In this document: positions 1 to 8,369 of the stretch, piece after piece
Layout: every line of letters begins with the position of its first letter
Position numbering within the stretch: position 1 is the stretch's first letter
Source: M3007 sp044347755
GTDB taxonomy: Bacteria > Bacteroidota > Bacteroidia > Chitinophagales > Saprospiraceae
DNA: 64,000 nucleotides
Reading direction: 5' to 3'
Assembly: GCA_044347755.1 (NCBI GenBank)
Contig: JBIKUE010000010.1
Coordinates: forward strand, 9,216-73,215
The notes under the pieces: model-generated
Seen by the model: only the letters and a program-made list of their open reading frames with translations
Database searches by the model: none
Told to the model about the DNA's origin: nothing
Position numbers and translations under genes: made by a program

Positions 1-1680
1 GTATTGTACAACCGCTTCCAGTACCGTTACTCTGCTTTGGATGGCGCTGCATTGCCATTACAAACACTGAAAGTTAACCGCTATGATGTTTATGCACAGG
101 ATGAATTCCAGGTAAACAAGCGTTTCAAATTAATTTATGGTATCCGTGCCGGTTTGATTGATTTTGACGATACCGGACTTTCCAATGCAACGGTAGATAA
201 TCAGGACTATACCGATGAAAACGGAAACCGTGGTTACAAACTGAAAACAGGTAAACTTCCTGATGCCAAAATACTGTGGGAGCCTCGTTTAGGTTTCAAC
301 TGGGATGTATTCGGCAACAAGAAAACACAGGTTCGTGGTGGTTCGGGTGTCTTCACTGGTCGCCCACCATACGTATGGGTATCTAATACCATTGGTAATA
401 ACGGTGTGTTGACCGGATTTATTGACAGGAGCGGTAATGCTACCAAAAGCTATAAGTTCACCAACGAAACCGGGATTTTCACCCCTGATGTGCCAACATT
501 GCCTTCTACCTTTGACATTGCAGCTACCGACAATTCCTATCGTTTCCCACAGGTTTGGAAGAACAACCTGGCAATTGACCAGAAATTGCCTTTTGGCCTG
601 ATTGCTTCTTTGGAATTGATGTACAATCGCAACGTTAATGCAGTAAGATATTTCGATGCCAATCTGGAGGATCCGATCGGCAATTTTGCCGGCCCGGATA
701 AACGCGCACGTTATGCAGGAAATGACAACGGCGTTCGTATCAACGATAACATCTCTCGCGCTGCAGTAATGACGACCACGAATCAGGGTGATTACACCGC
801 TGCAACCATCAAACTGGAATATCCAAGTAAAAAGGGACTGTACGGTATGGTTGCACACACTTACAGCAAGGCCACTGACCTTATGAGTGCAGGTTCTATT
901 GCAGCCGGTTCCTGGACAGGCGCACGTTCCGTAAACGGCAATAACGACCTCGGCCTTTCCTGGGCTGACCAGGATGCTCCTGGTCGTACCGTTGGTTTGT
1001 TGGGTTATAGACTGGAATATGGTGGCGACTTTGGCGGAGCAACAGCTTTCACCCTTGGTTATGTTGGGGAGCGCCGTGGTTTTAATGGTAATATCAACTC
1101 TGCTCGTTTATCCTATGTTTATGCCGGTGATATGAACGGCGACCGTGTATCCAATAATGATCTGCTGTTCGTTCCAAACAGTGCAAGTGAGCTTAACTTC
1201 CGTGACCTGACCGTTTCCTATAAAGATGCAGCAGGTGTTACCCAAAGCCGTACGTTCAATGCAACTGAACAGGCGGCGGCCTTTGATGCGTTTATCGAGC
1301 AGAGCGATTATCTGCGTGAGCGTCGTGGCCAATATGCTGAGCGCAACGGCATTTTGTTCCCAATCCTGCACCGCTTTGATCTATCTGTTACACAGGAGTT
1401 CTTTATCAAAGTTGGTGGCAAACGCAACACCATTCAGCTTCGTGCAGATATCCTGAACGCAGCTAACCTGATTAACAGCGAATGGGGTTTGGGCAACAAC
1501 TTTACTACAGACCGTCCACTTTCTGCTGCTGGTACTACTACGGATGGCGTTCCACAATTCCGTATGGCTACTCAAACCATCAACGGTGTTCCGGAACTTC
1601 TTCGCGATTCTTTCGTGAAAAGCAAAACCCAATTTGATGTTTGGGTTGCGCAATTCGGTATCCGCTATATTTTCAATTAA
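1..1680 (+). CDS. TonB-dependent receptor, C-terminal part (5' end outside window)
   Basis: The reading frame is open from the first base and ends at TAA 1678-1680, so the N-terminal signal, carboxypeptidase-like and plug domains lie upstream of the window. The visible 559 residues alternate hydrophobic and polar positions and are rich in Tyr, Phe, Asn and Gly, as in outer-membrane beta-barrels. Stretches such as VYAQDEFQVNKRFKLIYGIR and the ending FGIRYIFN (a final aromatic residue) are typical of Oar-like TonB-dependent receptors of Bacteroidota. The substrate cannot be read from the barrel. A hairpin terminator follows 30 bases after the stop, so this gene ends its own transcript. The family call is firm and the specific function is unknown. 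Confidence 0.85.
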   Translation, partial: VLYNRFQYRYSALDGAALPLQTLKVNRYDVYAQDEFQVNKRFKLIYGIRAGLIDFDDTGLSNATVDNQDYTDENGNRGYKLKTGKLPDAKILWEPRLGFNWDVFGNKKTQVRGGSGVFTGRPPYVWVSNTIGNNGVLTGFIDRSGNATKSYKFTNETGIFTPDVPTLPSTFDIAATDNSYRFPQVWKNNLAIDQKLPFGLIASLELMYNRNVNAVRYFDANLEDPIGNFAGPDKRARYAGNDNGVRINDNISRAAVMTTTNQGDYTAATIKLEYPSKKGLYGMVAHTYSKATDLMSAGSIAAGSWTGARSVNGNNDLGLSWADQDAPGRTVGLLGYRLEYGGDFGGATAFTLGYVGERRGFNGNINSARLSYVYAGDMNGDRVSNNDLLFVPNSASELNFRDLTVSYKDAAGVTQSRTFNATEQAAAFDAFIEQSDYLRERRGQYAERNGILFPILHRFDLSVTQEFFIKVGGKRNTIQLRADILNAANLINSEWGLGNNFTTDRPLSAAGTTTDGVPQFRMATQTINGVPELLRDSFVKSKTQFDVWVAQFGIRYIFN

Positions 1681-1710
1681 TGGATTGATTCCATCCGGTT
1701 GGAAAACCCT

Positions 1711-1746
1711 CGCCCTGTATCGCCTCAAGCGGTACAGGGCGTTTTT
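1711..1746 (+). terminator. Rho-independent terminator after the TonB-dependent receptor
   Basis: Perfect 9-bp arms CGCCCTGTA (1711-1719) and TACAGGGCG (1733-1741) can extend inward with CGC/GCG pairing. They are followed directly by a run of T (1742-1746). The hairpin lies between the receptor stop and the trmD promoter and separates the two transcripts. Confidence 0.85.
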
Positions 1747-1772
1747 CTTTCGGTATTTTATCATTAGCCTGA

Positions 1773-1780
1773 TACCTTTG
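1773..1780 (+). promoter_or_regulatory. -7 box for trmD, 4 bases from the start codon
   Basis: TACCTTTG at 1773-1780 matches the Bacteroidota -7 element TAnnTTTG. Only CATT separates it from the trmD ATG at 1785, so transcription would begin at or next to the A of ATG, giving a leaderless or nearly leaderless mRNA. No clear TTG is seen at -33. Confidence 0.6.
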
Positions 1781-1784
1781 CATT

Positions 1785-2474
1785 ATGCGCTTTGATATCA
1801 TTTCTGTGGTTCCGGAGTTACTGGAAAGTCCGCTCAACCATTCTATAATGCAGCGGGCCAAGGACAAAGGCTTACTGGAAGTTTACGTACACGATTTACG
1901 TGAATTTGGTTTAGGTAAACATCGTCAGGTAGATGACTATCAGTTTGGTGGCGGAGCAGGCATGGTCATGAAACCAGAGCCTTTGGCTGCCTGCCTGGAT
2001 AAACTCCTTAAAGAGCGTTCCTATGATGCCATTATTTACACTACACCTGATGGTCAACGATTGGAACAAAATATTTGTAATCAACTGAGTTTAAAAGATA
2101 ATGTAATCATCATTTGCGGACATTATAAAGGCATTGACGACCGTATCCGTCAACGGTATGTTACCATGGAGTTGAGCATCGGCGATTATGTATTATCTGG
2201 CGGTGAACTTGCAGCCGTCGTTTTGGTAGACGCAGTAGGCCGATTAATACCCGGGGTTCTGAATGACGAAACCTCTGCGTTGTTTGATAGTTTTCAGGAT
2301 GATCTGCTGGCGCCTCCGGTATATACGCGGCCAGCGGTATGGGAAGGGATGGAAGTGCCGGAAATCTTACTTTCCGGGCATGAAAAAAACATTGGGGACT
2401 GGCGTTACGAACAAAGTGTAGAACGCACCAAACTTCGCAGGCCAGATATTTGGGAAAGACATAAGGGAGATTAA
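1785..2474 (+). CDS. trmD: tRNA (guanine-N1-)-methyltransferase TrmD
   Basis: This 229-residue protein methylates N1 of G37 in tRNAs using S-adenosylmethionine, which prevents +1 frameshifting. It is a SPOUT-class enzyme acting as a dimer in the cytoplasm. The start MRFDIISVVPELL, the glycine-rich GGGAGMVMKPEP and the knot segment GDYVLSGGELA are TrmD hallmarks, and the length is normal. In many bacteria trmD lies in an rpsP-rimM-trmD-rplS operon. Here it stands alone between a terminated receptor gene and an unrelated zinc-ribbon gene, with its own -7 box immediately upstream. Confidence 0.97.
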   Translation: MRFDIISVVPELLESPLNHSIMQRAKDKGLLEVYVHDLREFGLGKHRQVDDYQFGGGAGMVMKPEPLAACLDKLLKERSYDAIIYTTPDGQRLEQNICNQLSLKDNVIIICGHYKGIDDRIRQRYVTMELSIGDYVLSGGELAAVVLVDAVGRLIPGVLNDETSALFDSFQDDLLAPPVYTRPAVWEGMEVPEILLSGHEKNIGDWRYEQSVERTKLRRPDIWERHKGD

Positions 2475-2497
2475 AAAAACACAATTTGTTAATTAAT

Positions 2498-2528
2498 TTG
2501 CATATAAAAACATATTGTTTTATTTTTG
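2498..2528 (+). promoter_or_regulatory. Full Bacteroidota promoter for the zinc-ribbon gene
   Basis: TTG at 2498-2500 and TATTTTTG at 2521-2528 are separated by 20 bases, matching TTG-N19-21-TAnnTTTG. The expected transcription start is near 2533. This rules out the upstream in-frame TTG at 2526 as a start codon, because it lies inside the -7 box, and supports ATG 2565. Confidence 0.7.
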
Positions 2529-2564
2529 CCTGCCCAATTGGGGGATTTACTCAATTTATCCACT

Positions 2565-3551
2565 ATGGCCATGCAACTTTGTCCAAATTGTGCAGCAGAT
2601 ATCATTCCCGGCTCCAAATTTTGTAACCGTTGCGGGGATAAAATTTCAGAACGTACCAAGCCTTGTCCTGCCTGTCAGGAACAGAGTCCGTTGACTTCTG
2701 TTTTTTGTCATCATTGCGGCTTTCATTTTGAAGGGCAAAAAGGCCGTGTTGAAAAACGATATGAACCAATATTTCCACTTGATTTTGATCCCGGAACCCT
2801 TACCGAGCAGGTTAAAGCATTATTTTTTAGAAGCTTACGCAGACGTGTAGAAGAAGAACATACCCCTGAAAAATATAGTGATTATGTGGAGCGCTTTTAT
2901 CAGTCACGATTCAGGGAAATATATGAATTGCGTGCGGAACAAATTGCAGAGGATGCACTAATCCAATGGGGTCGGTTTGGATCTGAAGGATTGCCGGAGA
3001 TAGACCAACGCATAGGACGTTCCTTCGACGGCCTTCTGGATTTTTTTATCATCCAATATTGTCCTGATCTGAACGGGGTGCTACTTCCGCCTGCCATTTT
3101 GAAATACGAAAAAGCACAAAACGGCAAAGCAGATCTAGGGTCCATGATCCGGGATTTCCTGGACTTTGATCGGGAGCAAGAGGTATTCTATTTTGATTTT
3201 ATCTCTATGCGGGGGGAACTGCTATCCAATGCCTGTAAAAGTTTCCTGTTCGCCGAACGCCAGGAAAAAGTCTATTTTATCTGTGACCTTTCCTTAAAAG
3301 GAACCTGTAAAGAAGGTTTTGCATTAACTGACCGGGGCATTTACTGGAGAGCGCCGTTTGACAAAGCCAGAAGGTGTGGTTATAAAGAAATCAGGGAGGT
3401 AAAAAAACACAAAGACTGGATCACAATCAATGATCATTTTTTTACAGCCAACCCATCTCTAAACCTTAAACTACTCAAGTTACTCAAAAAACTGAAAGGC
3501 TGGCATCAACCAGTTTACGTAAAAAAAGAGGTTGAAGAAATGAAGGCCTGA
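2565..3551 (+). CDS. Double zinc-ribbon domain protein
   Basis: This 328-residue cytoplasmic protein is of unknown function. The first 60 residues hold two zinc-ribbon pairs, CPNC...CNRC and CPAC...CHHC, of the DZANK type (C-x2-C repeated four times). The remainder has no domain I recognise. It is rich in charged residues and ends with a segment (about 245-320, around GFALTDRGIYWRAPF) resembling PH-like domains that follow zinc ribbons in other bacterial proteins. ATG 2565 is chosen because the promoter ends at 2528; ATG 2571 is also possible. The gene is monocistronic, followed by tRNA-His with its own promoter. Confidence 0.75.
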   Translation: MAMQLCPNCAADIIPGSKFCNRCGDKISERTKPCPACQEQSPLTSVFCHHCGFHFEGQKGRVEKRYEPIFPLDFDPGTLTEQVKALFFRSLRRRVEEEHTPEKYSDYVERFYQSRFREIYELRAEQIAEDALIQWGRFGSEGLPEIDQRIGRSFDGLLDFFIIQYCPDLNGVLLPPAILKYEKAQNGKADLGSMIRDFLDFDREQEVFYFDFISMRGELLSNACKSFLFAERQEKVYFICDLSLKGTCKEGFALTDRGIYWRAPFDKARRCGYKEIREVKKHKDWITINDHFFTANPSLNLKLLKLLKKLKGWHQPVYVKKEVEEMKA

Positions 3552-3581
3552 AACTTTTTTAAATTTTCCGGGGTTTGATTG

Positions 3582-3613
3582 TTGAATAATTTCTCTCAGA
3601 CCCATTATATTTG
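3582..3613 (+). promoter_or_regulatory. Promoter of tRNA-His
   Basis: TTG at 3582-3584, a 21-base spacer and TATATTTG at 3606-3613 match the Bacteroidota promoter. The tRNA 5' end lies 18 bases after the -7 box, leaving a short 5' leader. Confidence 0.7.
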
Positions 3614-3630
3614 CACCCGCTTAAGCAAAT

Positions 3631-3705
<75 letters not shown>

Positions 3706-3711
3706 CTCTTA

Positions 3712-3747
3712 AAAAAAGACGTTGCGAATTCGCGACGTCTTTTTTAT
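3712..3747 (+). terminator. Terminator after tRNA-His
   Basis: GACGTTGCG-AATT-CGCGACGTC forms a 9-bp stem with one G-T pair, flanked by an A run before and a T run after. It terminates the tRNA transcript and could also stop reverse-strand transcription from the convergent DUF1573 gene. Confidence 0.85.
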
Positions 3748-3788
3748 TTTGATCCTATTGGAAAGCTTCAATCTGAAGGTTTGACAAA

Positions 3789-4265
3789 TCATCCTTTAAC
3801 GGGATTAACCATACCTTTAAGCATAATCTTGGTCTCGTTAGGGTAGGTATTTGCCGTTACAGTAATTGTTTTTTTCTGCTCCTTTATCTTCCCTTCAGTA
3901 TCAAATTTCGCTTTGATTTCTCCAGTTCCTCCAGGCGGAATAGGTTCTTCCGGCCATTCAGGGACTGTGCAACCACATGAAGATCGGCATTTTAGGATTG
4001 TGAGCGGGATTTTGCCTGTGTTAGTAAACCGAAAAGTGTGTTCCACCACATCTCCTTCATTAACTGTTCCAAAGTCAAAGTCTTTTTCTTCAAAAACAAT
4101 ACGAGCCAATTGGTTGGTATCCATTGGCATGTTGGCAGAGGCAGGATTGCGAATCAATTCACTATTTGGACCAAGTGCTTTATTTTCTTGTGTACTGGTA
4201 TCGTTTTGACAACAAACCAAAATGAGCACGAGCAAAAACATGGAATAAGGCAAAAACTTCATCAT
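3789..4265 (-). CDS. DUF1573 lipoprotein
   Basis: This 158-residue protein has a hydrophobic N-terminal signal ending in Cys-Cys (about residues 18-19), suggesting a lipoprotein although the lipobox is imperfect. The rest is an Ig-like DUF1573 domain: EKDFDFGTVNEGDVVEHTF, then GKIPLTILKCRSSCGCTVP and PPGGTGEIKAKFDTEG. The CGCT motif is diagnostic of the family. The function is unknown; DUF1573 proteins are abundant in Bacteroidota and are exported. Two adjacent ATG codons (4265, 4262) are both possible starts. The gene is divergent from aroK. Confidence 0.85.
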   Translation of the reverse strand: MMKFLPYSMFLLVLILVCCQNDTSTQENKALGPNSELIRNPASANMPMDTNQLARIVFEEKDFDFGTVNEGDVVEHTFRFTNTGKIPLTILKCRSSCGCTVPEWPEEPIPPGGTGEIKAKFDTEGKIKEQKKTITVTANTYPNETKIMLKGMVNPVKG

Positions 4266-4320
4266 AGTTGTAGTGTTTAATTGGTTGATTCAATATCCGG
4301 GAAGGCAAAGGTAAGATGCC

Positions 4321-4328
4321 TACCTTTG
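4321..4328 (+). promoter_or_regulatory. -7 box for aroK
   Basis: TACCTTTG lies 12 bases before ATG 4341. It argues for the 4341 start and against the upstream in-frame TTG at 4281. No TTG is found at the right -33 distance. Confidence 0.5.
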
Positions 4329-4340
4329 GCCACAAAAGAT

Positions 4341-4877
4341 ATGCAAAAACACCGGCACTTATTTCTGATCGGTTTTATGGGAAGTGGCAAGTCCTATTGG
4401 GGAAACAAACTCTCTGCGGTTTCCAAAATGCCTTTCATTGACTTAGACGATCAGATCAGCAAGCAGGTTGGTAAAACCATTCCTGAAATCTTTGTTGATC
4501 AGGGAGAAACCGGGTTTAGAACATTGGAGCGTAATCAATTACTACAAATTAGCACACTCGAATCCCCAACTATCATTGCAACCGGCGGAGGTACGCCCTG
4601 CTTTTTCGACAATTTGGACATAATGAAAGCATGGGGCATAACGGTTTACCTTAAGGCAACCCAAGAACTTCTTGCAACGAGATTGCTTCCGCAAAAAACG
4701 GGTCGTCCTTTAATATCAGGAATTGACAATCCTGATCTTCCAGCATTTATTCAGGAAAAACTGGACCAACGGGAGCCTTTTTACTTAAAGGCTGATGTTG
4801 TTTTGACGCTTCAAACCGGCAGTGAAAATCTTCTTCCCGCATTAATTCATCTGGCAGACACCCTAAACGCAAGTTAG
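4341..4877 (+). CDS. aroK: Shikimate kinase
   Basis: This 178-residue cytoplasmic enzyme phosphorylates shikimate with ATP in the chorismate pathway to aromatic amino acids. The Walker A motif GFMGSGKS lies near residues 11-18. It is followed by the shikimate-binding DLDDQI segment, FRTLERNQL and the GGGTPC glycine loop. The lid region carries KTGRPLI. Length is normal. The start was chosen for the P-loop position and the -7 box at 4321. The 3' end overlaps the convergent recQ gene by 15 bases, with no terminator between them. Confidence 0.95.
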   Translation: MQKHRHLFLIGFMGSGKSYWGNKLSAVSKMPFIDLDDQISKQVGKTIPEIFVDQGETGFRTLERNQLLQISTLESPTIIATGGGTPCFFDNLDIMKAWGITVYLKATQELLATRLLPQKTGRPLISGIDNPDLPAFIQEKLDQREPFYLKADVVLTLQTGSENLLPALIHLADTLNAS

Positions 4878-6761
4878 CCGCTCCTGCTCATCTATGACCA
4901 ACTTCCCTTCGCTTACTAAAAAATTGAGCACCTGAGTCACCATCTCGTGCCTTTTAGGAGCAAAAGCCTGTAAAACCTCTTCCACAGAAAGTGACTCATG
5001 TTTCAGCACTGCCCGGATTTTCTTTTCATAAGTAGTAAAATCTGTTGCAACATTTGCCGGCTTGTGGCGTCCGGTACAAACATCACAAATTCCGCAAACA
5101 GGACTATCGGCTTCTCCAAAATAACGTAACAGTTGTTGGCTGCGACAAACATGGTCTTCAGCAAACTGAATGGCTTTGTTCAATCGATCTTCTGCGCGTT
5201 TTTTTCTGGTTGTAAAAGCATCCAAATCAATAGTAAGGTTTTCTGCGCCAACTCGTTCCCGTATAAAAGTTAGTTGTGGCTTATCTTTTTTAGGCTCATA
5301 AACCAATACCTCATCTCTGTGCGCGGCCTGGAGAATCTTGCAAACGGCATCCTTTGACATATTGGCATATTTTGCGATTGCAGATTCACTGACGTCAACA
5401 AAATCTGTTTGAAGCCCGGGGTATGCCCGTAGTAAGGTTTTCAATACGGTATCAGCCTGTCTGTTTCTCAATTGGTAATCGTAAATCCCTTCTCTACTGG
5501 CTGTAATCAGCATTCGGGCTGGCGCCACTGCTGCTTCGCTCATGGCAATCCAGCCTTCCAGCTCCAAAACCCTAAGTGCAGCATGGGCTGATGGCTGCTC
5601 CAACTTATAGGTTTGACAAAAATGGGAGAGCTCAAAATCAAAACTTTCTCCCAAACCGGCGCCAATAGCCAACTGTGTATAACTCCCTAAAGCCTGATAT
5701 ACCATGCGGATCTTATCCATAGAAGGATATGAAGTCTGTAATTGATATCGCAGGTTGACACCATCGCCCGGCGTGTACAGAAGTGTTGCATATGATTTGA
5801 GGCCGTCACGCCCACCTCTGCCTGCTTCCTGAAAATATCCCTCTAAAGTTTCCGGCAATTGCAAGTGAACCACAATCCTTACATCCGGCTTATCTATACC
5901 CATCCCAAAGGCATTGGTACAAACAATAATCCTTATTTTGCCTTCCAACCACGCATCCTGACGTGCATTTCGTTCCTCAGGTAATAATCCTGCATGATAA
6001 TAGTCCGCACTGATCTTGTGCTGCTGTAAAAACTGTGCGATTTCCTTGGTTTCACCACGGCTCCTAACATATACAATACCTGTACCTGGAACCCGTTTCA
6101 AAATGTCCAATAATTTATCCCTTTTACGATCCTCATAAAGCACAGAATACGATAAATTCTTTCGCAAAAAGCTCTGCTGAAAGACGTTCTTATCCCTAAA
6201 CACCAACTTTTCCTGAATATCCTCTACAACATCAGTTGTTGCTGTAGCTGTTAAGGCCAGAATGGGCGTTTTGGGGATCCAGGTACGTAAAGTGGCAATC
6301 TGAAGATATGATGGCCTGAAGTCATACCCCCATTGGCTGATACAATGAGCCTCATCTACAGCCAATAAACAAACCTTCATTCGTTTGATCCGTTCAATGG
6401 CCAATGGCGTTTTCAGTCGCTCAGGACTCAGGTACAAGAATTTATATTGCCCGTTGCAGGCGTTTTCAAAAATGATGTCAATTTGACGTCTGCTCATTCC
6501 GGAAAAAATCGCTGCGGCTGAAATCCCACGGTTCTCCAGATTTTTCACCTGATCTTTCATTAACGCGATCAAAGGCGACACAACCAGGCAAATACCATCC
6601 AGACATAAAGCTGGAACCTGAAAGCAAATACTTTTCCCTCCTCCGGTTGGCAAGAGCGCTAGCGTATCCCTTCCATCAAGCACGGATTGAATAATATCCT
6701 CCTGTAATGGTCGAAATGCGTCGTATTCCCAGTATTGTTTTAGAATTTCCCGTGGCAACAT
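4863..6761 (-). CDS. recQ: ATP-dependent DNA helicase RecQ
   Basis: This 632-residue 3'-5' DNA helicase acts in recombination and replication-fork repair. Walker A is PTGGGKS, the DEAH box lies in AVDEAHCISQWGYDFR, and motif VI is QEAGRGGRDG. The zinc-binding RecQ C-terminal region shows CRSQQLLRYF and CGICDVC. It ends with a winged-helix-like segment rather than an obvious HRDC domain. It is the last gene of a minus-strand run with the glycosyltransferase, thioesterase and ABC exporter. The 27-base gap to the glycosyltransferase suggests cotranscription. Confidence 0.96.
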   Translation of the reverse strand: MLPREILKQYWEYDAFRPLQEDIIQSVLDGRDTLALLPTGGGKSICFQVPALCLDGICLVVSPLIALMKDQVKNLENRGISAAAIFSGMSRRQIDIIFENACNGQYKFLYLSPERLKTPLAIERIKRMKVCLLAVDEAHCISQWGYDFRPSYLQIATLRTWIPKTPILALTATATTDVVEDIQEKLVFRDKNVFQQSFLRKNLSYSVLYEDRKRDKLLDILKRVPGTGIVYVRSRGETKEIAQFLQQHKISADYYHAGLLPEERNARQDAWLEGKIRIIVCTNAFGMGIDKPDVRIVVHLQLPETLEGYFQEAGRGGRDGLKSYATLLYTPGDGVNLRYQLQTSYPSMDKIRMVYQALGSYTQLAIGAGLGESFDFELSHFCQTYKLEQPSAHAALRVLELEGWIAMSEAAVAPARMLITASREGIYDYQLRNRQADTVLKTLLRAYPGLQTDFVDVSESAIAKYANMSKDAVCKILQAAHRDEVLVYEPKKDKPQLTFIRERVGAENLTIDLDAFTTRKKRAEDRLNKAIQFAEDHVCRSQQLLRYFGEADSPVCGICDVCTGRHKPANVATDFTTYEKKIRAVLKHESLSVEEVLQAFAPKRHEMVTQVLNFLVSEGKLVIDEQERLTCV

Positions 6762-6788
6762 AACATATGAACTTGTTAATGAACAAGC

Positions 6789-7751
6789 TCAAAACCTCCG
6801 CACTGACTCAATGATGTACAATGGGCGGTTTTTAATCTCACTGTAAATATTGGAAAGATAAATCGACATCACGTATAAAATCAAGCAGGTAAGTGCAAAA
6901 AACACAGACATCAAAACAACCAAAAAGGCCCAGCCTGACAGGCTTTCAACTCGTTCTCCGAAGATGTCTACACTGGTCATTTTTACCTTTACCGCGTTAA
7001 ATATAGCAATCCCCGCTACTAAAACGGAAAAGAGGAAGATCCAAAGCAAAAGGCTCCTTAAGAAAGTAGTAAATGAGGTAACGGCAACTAAAGCTGTTCT
7101 CACTTGTTCAGAAAAAGTAGCTGATGGATCGGGGTGAAGGGGTTCCATTACCTGAATGCTGGAATTCCTGTAACCCACTAACGCATAATTGGCCTTTAGA
7201 TATCTGCTATTTTCCCGAAGTCGCAGGAGCGAGTTCAATGCCCTTCGGCTGATCAGTCTGGTATGATGCGCCCATGGATCAATGCTAAGCGCTGAATACC
7301 GCTTCAAAATGAAATAAAACAGCTGGTAAAGCAAGCGTTGAGGCCATGGCAGGCGCCGCTGCTTTGCTCTTAAGTAAACAATATCAGACCCTTTTTGTGC
7401 CTGCTCCCACATTTGGGTAACAAAAGAAGGGCTCTCCGCAAAGTCGAATTCAAAAATAGTGGTGTAATCGCCATTTGCCCGGTCAAGACCAGCAAGTATC
7501 GCATTGTCCCGGTTAACTGGTGTACTCAACTGCAACAGGAAAATATGCTTTCGAACGGCTTCCGGCAGTGGTTTGATGGCTGCTTCAATAGTGTTTAGAT
7601 CACACCCGTTATTGACCAGCACAAACTCATAATGGCTGAACTTCGCCTCCAATTCATCGAAAAGCCCTTCCAGCCAATCTGCAAGCAACCGAACATCATA
7701 CGGTGTCTGAAGCACTCCGACAATAGAAACAAAAGATTGATATACAGCCAT
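6789..7751 (-). CDS. Family 2 glycosyltransferase with C-terminal membrane helices
   Basis: This 320-residue protein has an N-terminal GT-A fold (about 1-225), with segments FVLVNNGCD, NRDNAILAGLDRANGDY and GSDIVYLRAKQR matching GT2 enzymes of the polyprenyl-phosphate sugar transferase type. Two hydrophobic helices follow (about 233-255 and 278-305), consistent with an inner-membrane enzyme using a lipid-linked acceptor. The usual metal-binding DxD (DADLQ) is replaced by EFDF, so only the second acid is kept. The sugar and acceptor are unknown. It lies 39 bases downstream of the thioesterase on the same strand. Confidence 0.8.
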   Translation of the reverse strand: MAVYQSFVSIVGVLQTPYDVRLLADWLEGLFDELEAKFSHYEFVLVNNGCDLNTIEAAIKPLPEAVRKHIFLLQLSTPVNRDNAILAGLDRANGDYTTIFEFDFAESPSFVTQMWEQAQKGSDIVYLRAKQRRLPWPQRLLYQLFYFILKRYSALSIDPWAHHTRLISRRALNSLLRLRENSRYLKANYALVGYRNSSIQVMEPLHPDPSATFSEQVRTALVAVTSFTTFLRSLLLWIFLFSVLVAGIAIFNAVKVKMTSVDIFGERVESLSGWAFLVVLMSVFFALTCLILYVMSIYLSNIYSEIKNRPLYIIESVRRF

Positions 7752-7790
7752 TTATAAGAATTAAACTCAATAATAGAAGCTCCAAAAGTC

Positions 7791-8339
7791 TTAAAGATCA
7801 GTAAAAAACTGTCGCAACAAAGTGGCCTCTTTAGGCTTGATTCTACCTGAAAGAATCAGCCTTAGTTCTCTTCTTCGCGCAGCACTATCGTACAATTGTT
7901 GCTCCTCATTAGACAGTGGCAATACCGGTGGAACATGGATGGGGTTCTTTTTCTTATCGTCTAATGCTACAAAGGTAAAATAAGCATGGTTGCATCTTCT
8001 GGGGAGCTGACCTTTGATGTTATTGGCAAAAACCTCAACATAGATTTCTACGGAAGTATTAAATGCCCTTGTGACTGACGCTTCCAAAGTAATCACATCT
8101 CCCAAATAGATTGGATTTTGGAAAGAAATATGGTCCACCGCAGCAGTAACCACATGTGCTTCGCAGTGTTTGCCAGCGCAAATAGCACTCACAATATCCA
8201 TCCAGCGCATGAGGTAACCTCCCATTAAGTGGCTCATGGGGTTAGTATCATTGGGCATAATCAGTTCCGTCATAACGGTTTTACTGTCGGCCACCTTTTT
8301 TGGGGTGAGGTTCTCTGGTTTTTTTGTTGCTTTTGCCAT
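7791..8339 (-). CDS. Acyl-CoA thioesterase (hotdog fold)
   Basis: This 182-residue protein hydrolyses acyl-CoA to free acid and CoA. The hotdog core shows MPNDTNPMSHLMGGYLMRWMD, then AAVDHISFQNPIYLGDVI and CNHAYFTFVALD, as in YciA/BACH-type thioesterases. A basic lysine-rich N-terminus (about 25 residues) and a C-terminal extension of about 50 residues flank the domain. The specific acyl chain length is not predictable. It is cotranscribed with the ABC exporter upstream (30-base gap). Confidence 0.9.
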   Translation of the reverse strand: MAKATKKPENLTPKKVADSKTVMTELIMPNDTNPMSHLMGGYLMRWMDIVSAICAGKHCEAHVVTAAVDHISFQNPIYLGDVITLEASVTRAFNTSVEIYVEVFANNIKGQLPRRCNHAYFTFVALDDKKKNPIHVPPVLPLSNEEQQLYDSAARRRELRLILSGRIKPKEATLLRQFFTDL

Positions 8340-8369
8340 ATTGTATTGTAAATTGTCAGTTAATAAGCC

